Below are positions 1 to 5,840 of a stretch of DNA of 7,783 bases, one piece after another. The translations under genes were made by a program, and so were the position numbers. Each line of letters starts with the position of its first letter. The stretch's first letter is position 1. The notes under the pieces are model-generated. The model did no database searches and was not told the origin of the DNA. It saw only the letters and a program-made list of their open reading frames with translations. The stretch lies in contig JAKBCX010000057.1 in NCBI GenBank assembly GCA_021807465.1, positions 1-7,783 of the forward strand, in the 5' to 3' direction. Source of the stretch: Pseudomonadota bacterium (lineage in GTDB: Bacteria; Pseudomonadota; Alphaproteobacteria; Acetobacterales; Acetobacteraceae).

Positions 1-770
1 CCTTCACACCTAATCTTTCCACATATTTCCAGGCCGCTGAAGGCTACCTCGCGCCCAACCTGAACACCTATTATACAACCGCGCTCAATGCGCAGAGCGT
101 GCAGCCAGAAAGCACGATCAACTTCCAAGGCGGCGTTGCCTACCAGGATGCGCACTGGATGCTGGGCGGTGACCTTTATAATATTCACTTCCAGAACTAT
201 ATTGGTCACAAGAACGAGACGATTAACGGCATCAACCAGACGGTATATTACAACCAAGGCGGCGTGATTTACCGTGGCGTCGAAGGTGAAGCCGCCTACA
301 CATTCAGCAATGGGGTCACCCTGTTCGGCAATGCCGGGTATAACCAAGCTTTCCAGACATCGACCAACGTGCAGATTACCCAGGCGCCACAAGGCACCGC
401 GAATCTTGGCGTGATTTACAACGCCAATGGTGTTTATGCCTCGGTTATCGACCAATGGACCGGCGGCGAATATAGCGGCAATAACGGCACCGGTAACGAG
501 GCCAACAGCCAGCCGGGCGGCAAATCCCCCGGCGGCTGGTACGACCCGTATAACGTCGTGAACGCCTCGCTTGGTTACACCTTTAATCACGACAACCCGA
601 ACAAGACGCCGGTGAAGGTGAAGCTCAACCTCGACAACATTACCAACCAGAAGCAGATCATCTTCGACAACGGCACGGATGCGGCCGGCAATCTGCTCTA
701 CTGGCGCCTGACCGGTTTCTCGGCCTTCGCCACGGTCAGCGTGCCCATCGGCTTTGGCTCGGGCCTGTAA
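1..770 (+). CDS. TonB-dependent outer-membrane receptor, C-terminal part (5' end outside window)
   Basis: The frame is open from base 3 (first full codon) to the TAA at 768-770, giving 255 residues with no in-frame stop. The GTG at 99 is an internal codon, not the start. This is the distal part of a TonB-dependent receptor beta-barrel, which imports ligands such as ferric siderophores across the outer membrane using energy from TonB. Seen: the barrel motif VQPESTINFQGG near the start; alternating hydrophobic/polar strands separated by Gly/Asn-rich loops, such as the segment around GEYSGNNGTGNEANSQPGG; and the late-barrel motif LNLDNITNQKQIIF. The TonB box and plug would lie upstream, so the ligand cannot be assigned. 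The protein ends SVPIGFGSGL, so the usual terminal aromatic residue (F) is five residues from the end. The exbB-exbD-tonB genes follow on the same strand, which suggests a dedicated energy supply. The family call is firm; the substrate is unknown. Confidence 0.93.
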   Translation, partial: FTPNLSTYFQAAEGYLAPNLNTYYTTALNAQSVQPESTINFQGGVAYQDAHWMLGGDLYNIHFQNYIGHKNETINGINQTVYYNQGGVIYRGVEGEAAYTFSNGVTLFGNAGYNQAFQTSTNVQITQAPQGTANLGVIYNANGVYASVIDQWTGGEYSGNNGTGNEANSQPGGKSPGGWYDPYNVVNASLGYTFNHDNPNKTPVKVKLNLDNITNQKQIIFDNGTDAAGNLLYWRLTGFSAFATVSVPIGFGSGL

Positions 771-797
771 TGGGGCTGGCCGCGTAGCCGCTTAACA

Positions 798-820
798 CGG
801 GGCCGGCCGCGCCGGCCCCG
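798..820 (+). terminator. GC-rich hairpin after receptor gene, possible terminator or attenuator
   Basis: A perfect 10-bp inverted repeat, CGGGGCCGGC at 798-807 and GCCGGCCCCG at 811-820, encloses a 3-base CGC loop 28 bases after the receptor stop codon. The stem is very stable. It is followed by AATTACTGCC rather than a run of T, so it is not a textbook Rho-independent terminator. It may terminate partially, or protect the receptor mRNA 3' end and so set different levels for the receptor and the downstream exb/tonB genes. Confidence 0.55.
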
Positions 821-825
821 AATTA

Positions 826-877
826 CTGCCGACACGAATCTGTCACACTACAAATTCGTGACTTGTTGTATCGGCAG
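826..877 (+). promoter_or_regulatory. Nested inverted repeats in exbB leader, candidate operator or RNA structure
   Basis: Two inverted repeats are nested. The outer arms are CTGCCGA (826-832) and TCGGCAG (871-877). The inner arms are CACGAAT (833-839) and ATTCGTG (854-860), whose centres are 21 bp apart, about two helical turns. Short alternative pairings also exist: GTCAC (842-846) with GTGAC (858-862), and TACAA (849-853) with TTGTA (866-870). The element ends 7 bases before the exbB Shine-Dalgarno sequence. It could be a dimeric-regulator operator or a leader RNA hairpin. It does not resemble a Fur box or an Irr ICE box. I see no convincing -35/-10 pair here. The repeats are seen; the regulatory role is inferred. 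Confidence 0.45.
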
Positions 878-884
878 CATGTTT

Positions 885-890
885 GAGGAG
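885..890 (+). promoter_or_regulatory. Shine-Dalgarno sequence of exbB, decides GTG start at 898
   Basis: GAGGAG lies 7 bases before GTG at 898-900. The longer reading from TTG at 883 would begin inside or before this site and has no better ribosome-binding sequence. It would only add a non-family extension, so 898 is preferred. Confidence 0.75.
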
Positions 891-897
891 TATAAAC

Positions 898-1554
898 GTG
901 TCGATCAAATATATCATCTACCTCGCCAATTATTCGGATGGGGTGCTCTACGTTCTGGCCCTGCTGCTTCTACTCGCGCTGGGCGTTATCATCGACCGCT
1001 TCTGGTCGCTGCGCAGCACCATTTTGCGTGGCCGCTCCATTATTCACGCCACGGCGGGAACCACCGCCCTTACCCCGGCCGAATTGCAGGCATTGCAGAC
1101 CCAGGCGGGCAGTCTGCCCGAAGCCGCGCTGCTGGACACCGCGCTGCGCCACCCCGGCCATACAGGCGACACATTGGCCAACCGGCTGGATGAAACGATT
1201 ATGCTGCTGGCCCCCAGCCTGGACCGCCGCCTATGGCTGCTGGATACGGCGGTGACGCTTGCGCCGCTGCTGGGCCTGTTTGGCACCATTATCGGCATGT
1301 TCCACGCCTTTAACGTACTCGCCCAGCCTGGCCACGCGCCGGCGGAAGTAACGGGCGGCGTGGCCGATGCGCTGGTGGCCACGGCTTTTGGTATTTTCAT
1401 CGCCATGCTCGGGCTTACCGGCTTCAACGCGCTGTCCAACCAGGTGCGCCTTATCATGCACCAGCTGGACTCGATGAAGATGATGATCGTCAACCGCATG
1501 CCGCACCCGCCCGCCACCGTGGAACGCCTATCCGCCTTTGCCGGGGGGCGTTAA
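898..1554 (+). CDS. exbB: ExbB/TolQ/MotA-family proton channel protein
   Basis: This 218-residue inner-membrane protein would form the pentameric proton channel of the TonB motor with ExbD. Seen: a membrane segment at about 16-33, a cytoplasmic stretch, and the conserved pair of helices at about 113-140 and 156-180. The MotA/TolQ/ExbB signature is present as LAPLLGLFGTIIGMFHAF (121-138) and GGVADALVATAFGIFIAM (153-170). By family comparison, Thr130 and Thr162 match the pore threonines of E. coli ExbB (T148, T181). Asp157 sits where E. coli has Glu176, a conservative change. The length is near that of typical ExbB (about 240), with a short N-terminus. The gene starts at GTG with a good ribosome-binding site, and its TAA overlaps the exbD ATG (TAATG). 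The choice of ExbB over TolQ rests on the adjoining tonB and receptor and the absence of pal/tolB. Confidence 0.92.
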   Translation: MSIKYIIYLANYSDGVLYVLALLLLLALGVIIDRFWSLRSTILRGRSIIHATAGTTALTPAELQALQTQAGSLPEAALLDTALRHPGHTGDTLANRLDETIMLLAPSLDRRLWLLDTAVTLAPLLGLFGTIIGMFHAFNVLAQPGHAPAEVTGGVADALVATAFGIFIAMLGLTGFNALSNQVRLIMHQLDSMKMMIVNRMPHPPATVERLSAFAGGR

Positions 1555-1961
1555 TGAAGCTGCGCTACTTCGAATACCGCAAGGCGCGCATCGAGATCAT
1601 TCCGATGATCGACGTGATGCTGTTCCTGCTTGTGTTTTTTGTGATCGTCACGCTGCAGATGATCCCGGATGCCGGGGTTTCTCTGCAACTGCCCACGGCA
1701 AGCCAGACGCAGGAGCTGCCACACCCGAAAGTGACGGTGAACGTGCTGGCCGATGGCACCATGCAGGTGAAAGGACAGACGCTGAGCACAGACCAGCTCA
1801 CCGCCATGCTGGCCGCCGATGGCAACCCGGGCAAGACGGAGCTGACCATCGCGGCTGATAAAGCCACGGCGTTTCAGCATTTCATGAGCGTGATCGATGC
1901 GGCGCGCAAAGCCGGTGTCACCGATATCGGGATTGCCGCGCAGCCTGTGCCAGGCTCGTGA
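1554..1961 (+). CDS. exbD: ExbD/TolR-family biopolymer transport protein
   Basis: This 135-residue protein is a bitopic partner of ExbB with one N-terminal membrane helix and a periplasmic domain. Seen: the cytoplasmic start MKLRYFEYRKAR, then the family signature IEIIPMIDVMLFLLVFFVIV (13-32). In that motif Asp20 corresponds to the essential proton-carrying Asp25 of E. coli ExbD. The periplasmic part holds the typical pattern: VSLQLPTA after the helix, then VTVNVLADGTMQVKGQTLS, then a C-terminal TDIGIAAQP. The length is close to E. coli ExbD (141). Its ATG overlaps the exbB stop by one base with only a weak G-rich sequence upstream, so translational coupling to exbB is likely. The tonB ATG begins 10 bases after its TGA. 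The assignment is secure as ExbD/TolR family, and the context favours ExbD. Confidence 0.93.
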   Translation: MKLRYFEYRKARIEIIPMIDVMLFLLVFFVIVTLQMIPDAGVSLQLPTASQTQELPHPKVTVNVLADGTMQVKGQTLSTDQLTAMLAADGNPGKTELTIAADKATAFQHFMSVIDAARKAGVTDIGIAAQPVPGS

Positions 1962-1963
1962 GG
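1959..1963 (+). promoter_or_regulatory. Shine-Dalgarno sequence of tonB overlapping the exbD stop
   Basis: TGAGG, which includes the exbD stop codon TGA, lies 8 bases before ATG at 1972. It supports 1972 as the tonB start over the upstream in-frame codon at 1897, which lies deep inside exbD and has no hydrophobic helix justification. Confidence 0.55.
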
Positions 1964-1971
1964 CACAGGCC

Positions 1972-2703
1972 ATGAAAACCGTGGAAGCATGGTACGCGCC
2001 AGATTCGGACGGCAAGCATTTTGCCCTTGCCCTGGCCGCCGCGCTAGGGCTGGAGCTGGCGGCCCTGGCGCTGCTTGTGCCGTTGATGACCAAGCATACC
2101 CCGCCCGCGCAAGTGCAGGCGCCAGTGCGGCTGACAATCGCAGCGCCCAAGCCGCCCGCGCCGCAGCCCAAACCGCCGCCGCCGGTTACACCGCCGCAGC
2201 CGGTGCCCAAACCGCCGCCACCGGTCACACCGCCGCGCCCCGCACCCGCGCCCAAACCTCGCCCGGTGCCGCACCCGGTGGTGCATCATGTTGTGCACCA
2301 TGTGGCGCCGCCCGTGGCCGCGCCGCACCCGGTGGCAAAGCCGCTGCCGCCCGTGCCAGCCGCGCCGCCACCACCGCCCGCCCCTGCCCCGCCCTCGGCT
2401 GGCCAGGTGGATTTGTTCCGCGAAGCCGTGCGCCGCGCCGTGCAGATGGTGGCAAACCAGGTGTATCCGGCAACCACGCAGGAAAGCGGCACGGTGATCA
2501 TCACCATCGATTATCTGAATGGCCGCGCGGTGAATGTAACGCTGACGCGCAGCAGCGGCTTTCCGTTGCTCGACAAAGCCGCGCTGCGCGCAGGGTGGAT
2601 TGCCAATTACCCGCCGCCGCCGCCCGCTTTCGCCAATCGCAGCTTCCCCTGGAGCATTGCGGTCATCTTTCAGGCCGCCCCGCCAAGTTTGGACGGGGAT
2701 TGA
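1972..2703 (+). CDS. tonB: TonB energy transducer with Pro/His-rich linker
   Basis: This 243-residue protein would couple the ExbB-ExbD motor to the outer-membrane receptor. Seen, in order: a short cytoplasmic N-terminus; one membrane helix at about 17-39; a long Pro/Lys/Ala-rich periplasmic linker at about 44-143; and a TonB C-terminal domain at about 145-237. The C-terminal domain is marked by Tyr165-Pro166, SGTVIITIDYLNGRAVNVTL (172-191), SSG at 194-196, LDKAAL at 200-205, and PPPPP before the last strand. The linker contains a 13-residue tandem duplication and a His cluster, both listed separately. E. coli TonB has a functionally important His20 in its membrane helix. Here the helix interior has Glu28 as its only charged residue, with His16 just before it. 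The start at 1972 is chosen because it is 10 bases after exbD, has a Shine-Dalgarno sequence and gives a normal N-terminus. The linker length resembles that of other TonBs. Confidence 0.93.
   Translation: MKTVEAWYAPDSDGKHFALALAAALGLELAALALLVPLMTKHTPPAQVQAPVRLTIAAPKPPAPQPKPPPPVTPPQPVPKPPPPVTPPRPAPAPKPRPVPHPVVHHVVHHVAPPVAAPHPVAKPLPPVPAAPPPPPAPAPPSAGQVDLFREAVRRAVQMVANQVYPATTQESGTVIITIDYLNGRAVNVTLTRSSGFPLLDKAALRAGWIANYPPPPPAFANRSFPWSIAVIFQAAPPSLDGD
2167..2244 (+). repeat. 39-bp tandem duplication encoding a 13-residue Pro-rich unit in TonB
   Basis: There are two adjacent 39-base units at 2167-2205 and 2206-2244. They encode PKPPPPVTPPQPV and PKPPPPVTPPRPA (TonB residues 66-78 and 79-91). The first 31 bases of the units differ at only two synonymous positions (CCG/CCA and GTT/GTC), and the ends diverge. 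This is an in-frame duplication that lengthens the rigid periplasmic linker. Confidence 0.85.
2272..2328 (+). other. His-rich segment in the TonB linker
   Basis: TonB residues 101-119 read HPVVHHVVHHVAPPVAAPH, with histidines at 101, 105, 106, 109, 110 and 119. The core is a repeated VVHH unit. Lys-Pro and Glu-Pro repeats are the usual make-up of TonB linkers, so a His cluster stands out. It could bind metal ions or change charge with periplasmic pH. Either function is inference only. Confidence 0.7.
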
Positions 2704-2711
2704 GGCCAGGC

Positions 2712-2743
2712 CGGAGAATTGCCACGCCGCCGGCAATGCTCCG
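2712..2743. terminator. Imperfect hairpin between convergent blocks, candidate bidirectional terminator
   Basis: The arms at 2712-2723 (CGGAGAATTGCC) and 2732-2743 (GGCAATGCTCCG) pair over 12 positions with one mismatch around an 8-base loop. The hairpin starts 8 bases after the tonB stop and lies 40 bases beyond the RND pump stop on the other strand. No T-run follows on either strand, so it is only a candidate. The position between convergent genes is what supports it. Confidence 0.45.
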
Positions 2744-2783
2744 CGCCCAGGGTGTGAATGCTTTGCGGAACAGGCTTGCGGCG

Positions 2784-5700
2784 TTACGCCGGGGCGCCAC
2801 CGCCTTTTCCGCGTGCCGGGGCCAGAAGCATGAGCAAAACGGGCAAGGCCAGTAGAACAAGCGGAAACTGAACCAGCAACCCGGCGATAATGGCAACAGC
2901 CAGCGGCTGCTGCATTCCAGCACCCTGGCCAAGATCGAGCGCAAGCGGCAGCAAGGTGAGGATAGCGGCAAGCGTGGTCATGGCGATAGGCCGTAAGCGA
3001 TTGGTGGAGGCCGCCATCAGCGCCTCGCGCAGGGGCAATGTCTCGTACAGATGCATGAACTCCGAGACATAGAAAATCGCCATTTCCGTGGCGATGCCCA
3101 CGATCATCACCATGCCCATCAATGCCGTTATGTTCAACTCCATGCCCGTAACATAAAGCCCCGTGAACACCGCCGTGGTGGAGAGCAGCGACGTTCCTAT
3201 AATGGCAAACACCCAGGTGAAACGCTCGTACAGAAATAGCAACAGCAAAAACTCAGCCGCCAGCGCGGCAATGAACACGCGCTCCAGCCCGGCAAAGGCC
3301 TGCTGCTGCTGCGCGTACACACCGCCCAGCGTGTAGGTTACGCCCAGCCCCAGCACGCCGGGCTTTGCCAATGCCTTCTTCACATCGGCAATGCCGGCAT
3401 TCAGCCCGCGCCCGCTAAGCCGCGCGGTTACGTCCACAACCTGTTGCAGATTCTCGCGCGTAATTTCGGGCTGTCCCCGCTCAACCGTAAAGCTTGCAAT
3501 TTGTGAAAGCGGCACCAGCGCGCCAGAGGGTGTAGCAATGGGCAAAGCGCCGAGATTATCGGTATTGGTAACCAAACCCGGCGCCAGCCGCACACGAATG
3601 GCGCGCGCCGGGACAATGCCTTGCGTTTCTCCCACGATGCTGCCTGCCAGCGCGGTTTGCAGCTGCGCCGCCACCCCGGCGGGGTCCAACCCTTTCATCG
3701 CGGCACGTGCCGGGTCCACTTTAATGTCTATGGCATCGCCCGCGGGGGTAATGCCGTTGATGACCGAGTTCACCCCTTTAATGCCAGCGATGGCCTCCGC
3801 CACGCGCTGCGCCGTTGCGGCAAGCTCGTTGGGATTCTGTCCGGCAAGCTTGATCTCGATGGGTTGCGGCACGCCGGTCAAATCGCCCAGCTCATCGCCT
3901 ATAAGCTGATGGATGTCAGCCTCCACCCCCGGAACCCGCGCGGCGATTTTGTCTCCGATGCGGTTCATCACGGTGTTAATGGCAGCGCGCTGCGAGAGCG
4001 GCTTGAGCCTGACCACAATATCGCCGGTATTCGGCTCCGCCAGATCGCCGCCAAACCCGGCGCCGATGCGGGTGGAGAAACTCGCCACCGCCGGATCGGC
4101 GCGGAGAATATCCTGTACCTGGCCAATTTCCCGCGCGGTTTCGTTAAGCGATGTGCCCGGGGCGGTTTGATAATCAAGCACGAAGCCGCCCTCGTCGAGA
4201 TGAGGCATGAAGCCGGTTGCTATATGCGAGAACGAGAAGCCGCCAAGCCCCAGCAGAACCGCCGCCACCACGGCCAGCAAAGCGGGCCTGCGGAACAAGG
4301 CGCGGAGCAGGCGGTGGTGCGCGGTAGCGAGCGGGCTTTCATGCGCGGCTTCGGGATCATGGAAACGCCGGAAATCCACCACCCATTCAGCCAGCAAGGG
4401 CACAGCAAAGGCGGTAAGCGCCCAGGATGCCACCAATGTCGCCGCCATGGTAATGGAAAGCGCCCGGAAGAACGTGCCGGTGACACCTGAGAGAAAGCCA
4501 AGCGGCGCGAATACGATAAGGGTGGCGGCCGAAGAGCCGATCAGCGGTGGAAAAAACTCTATACCCGCACGCAACACCCAGCCGCGCGGTTGGGCCGAGC
4601 GCCCCGTGCTGCGCCGGGCGATGTGCTCGATCATCACGATCACATCGTCGATAACCAGCCCGACGGACGCCGCCAGCCCGCCGAGAGTCATGATGTTGAA
4701 GCTCATGCCAAGCATAAACAGCACAAGCACGGCGGCGGCCAGCGCGGCAGGCACAATAAGCATGGCCAGCAGCGTGACACGGAAACTGCGCAGAAACGCG
4801 AGCAGCACCAAACCCGCCAGCACCACGCCAATGAGAATAGCATCGCGCACCGAACCCGCGGCGGCCAGCACCAGCGTGCTTTGGTTATACCAGGTGCTTA
4901 AATGCACATCAGGCGGCAGCTCTGGGGCAAAGCCCGAGAGCACCCGTTGCGCAGCCCGCGCAATGGCGACCATGTTGCTGCCCGGCTGTTGAAAGAGCAG
5001 CAGGGTAACGGCCTGCTTGCCATTGGCCGAAACCGAAAAGAGCTGCGGCTCCGCCCCCAGGCTGACCTGCGCCACATCTCCCACGCGCACCACACCGCCG
5101 GCGCTGCCCTGCACCACCACATTGCGCACATCACTCACGCTTTGTAGCGGGTTGCTGGCCATTAGCAGGTAAAGCTGGTCATGGTCCTGCAACCGCCCGA
5201 CAGATTGCAGCGTGCCGGCGGCGGTGATGGCCTTGGAAAGATCGTTTAATGTTAGATGATAAGCCACCAGTTTCGCCGGGTCGGCGCGGACCTCAATTTC
5301 ACCTGTGCCGCCGCCTTGCACTTGCACGCGCGCCACGCCAGGCACGGCTGAAAGCAATGGCACAAGCCGCAGATTGGCAATGTCCTGCAAGGTCACCGGC
5401 GGCACTTTTGGGGAAGTGAGCGCAAAAGCCATGAATGGAAACACCGTGGGATCCATTCGCAGCACAGTGTAGGAAATACCCTGCGGCAGCGCGGGTAGAA
5501 GCTGCGCCACGGCCGCATTCACCCCCAGCGTGGCGGCTGTCATATCCGTGCCCCAGGCGAAATCAATAATAATCTGCGCCGAGCCGCGCGAGGTGGTGGA
5601 GGTAACATCCACCACTCCCGGCACGGCGCGCGCCGCTTGTTCTATGGGCTGCGTGACTTGCTGCACCATCTGCGCGGCGGGCTGGCTGCCAGTGTCTATG

Positions 5701-5840
5701 GTTATGCGCACGCGCGGAAAATTAGTCTTCGGATAAAGGCCTATGGGCAGCATCAGGGAAGCCATTATTCCCCCCAGCGCCAGGGCGGCCGCCAGCATCA
5801 GCACCGAGCGCCGGTGTCTCTCCAGCCATGCCAGCAGCAT
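2784..5840 (-). CDS. RND efflux pump, inner-membrane permease subunit
   Basis: This 1018-residue proton-driven antiporter is slightly shorter than AcrB or CusA (about 1045). Seen: TM1 at about 11-31, a first periplasmic porter region to about 329, TM2-TM6 at about 330-485, TM7 at about 519-539, a second periplasmic region to about 850, and TM8-TM12 at about 853-1006. Motifs include LPIGLYPKTNFPRVRI (31-46) after TM1, GLVIDDVIVMIEHIARR (394-410) in TM4, FMPHLDEGGFVLDY (544-557) after TM7 and NRLRPIAMT (947-955) at TM11. Asp398 and Asp399 match the TM4 pair of drug-type pumps (AcrB D407/D408). Glu919 in GIATEMAIF stands where AcrB has Lys940 and where metal-type CusA has Glu939. The substrate is therefore unresolved: drugs, solvents or metals are all possible. 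Its ATG overlaps the adaptor stop (TGATG) and has only a weak ribosome-binding site, which fits translational coupling. Confidence 0.95.
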   Translation of the reverse strand: MLLAWLERHRRSVLMLAAALALGGIMASLMLPIGLYPKTNFPRVRITIDTGSQPAAQMVQQVTQPIEQAARAVPGVVDVTSTTSRGSAQIIIDFAWGTDMTAATLGVNAAVAQLLPALPQGISYTVLRMDPTVFPFMAFALTSPKVPPVTLQDIANLRLVPLLSAVPGVARVQVQGGGTGEIEVRADPAKLVAYHLTLNDLSKAITAAGTLQSVGRLQDHDQLYLLMASNPLQSVSDVRNVVVQGSAGGVVRVGDVAQVSLGAEPQLFSVSANGKQAVTLLLFQQPGSNMVAIARAAQRVLSGFAPELPPDVHLSTWYNQSTLVLAAAGSVRDAILIGVVLAGLVLLAFLRSFRVTLLAMLIVPAALAAAVLVLFMLGMSFNIMTLGGLAASVGLVIDDVIVMIEHIARRSTGRSAQPRGWVLRAGIEFFPPLIGSSAATLIVFAPLGFLSGVTGTFFRALSITMAATLVASWALTAFAVPLLAEWVVDFRRFHDPEAAHESPLATAHHRLLRALFRRPALLAVVAAVLLGLGGFSFSHIATGFMPHLDEGGFVLDYQTAPGTSLNETAREIGQVQDILRADPAVASFSTRIGAGFGGDLAEPNTGDIVVRLKPLSQRAAINTVMNRIGDKIAARVPGVEADIHQLIGDELGDLTGVPQPIEIKLAGQNPNELAATAQRVAEAIAGIKGVNSVINGITPAGDAIDIKVDPARAAMKGLDPAGVAAQLQTALAGSIVGETQGIVPARAIRVRLAPGLVTNTDNLGALPIATPSGALVPLSQIASFTVERGQPEITRENLQQVVDVTARLSGRGLNAGIADVKKALAKPGVLGLGVTYTLGGVYAQQQQAFAGLERVFIAALAAEFLLLLFLYERFTWVFAIIGTSLLSTTAVFTGLYVTGMELNITALMGMVMIVGIATEMAIFYVSEFMHLYETLPLREALMAASTNRLRPIAMTTLAAILTLLPLALDLGQGAGMQQPLAVAIIAGLLVQFPLVLLALPVLLMLLAPARGKGGGAPA

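Noticed and set aside
99..101. GTG as the start of the receptor gene
   Set aside because: The frame is open back to base 3 and the upstream codons (FTPNLSTYFQAAEGYLAPNL) continue typical barrel sequence, so the gene runs in from outside the window.
841..897. Possible sigma-70 promoter before exbB (TTGTTG at 863, TACAAA at 849)
   Set aside because: No pair of hexamers has both acceptable sequence and 16-18 base spacing upstream of the ribosome-binding site, so no promoter is called.
858..1193. Plus-strand frames overlapping the start of exbB (858-1193 and 938-1255)
   Set aside because: They are frame-shifted shadows of exbB without family similarity. exbB has its own Shine-Dalgarno sequence and full domain signature.
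1551..2255. A Gly-rich minus-strand frame opposite exbD and tonB
   Set aside because: Its Gly-rich start is the complement of the CCG/CCA proline codons of tonB, and exbD is certain on the other strand.
2779..2791. Small palindrome CGGCGTTACGCCG at the RND pump stop codon
   Set aside because: Only about 5 bp can pair around a 3-base loop and it lies within the coding end. It is too short to call a terminator in DNA this GC-rich.
1989..2855. A 288-codon plus-strand frame overlapping tonB
   Set aside because: It is an out-of-frame reading of tonB's repetitive Pro codons (CCG read as CGC or GCC). The tonB frame has a clear membrane helix and TonB domain.
3621..4490. A 289-codon plus-strand open frame opposite the RND pump gene
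   Set aside because: It lies wholly antisense to a well-recognised RND gene. Its composition is Arg/His/Gly/Ala-rich with no domain or ribosome-binding site, as expected of chance frames in GC-rich DNA.
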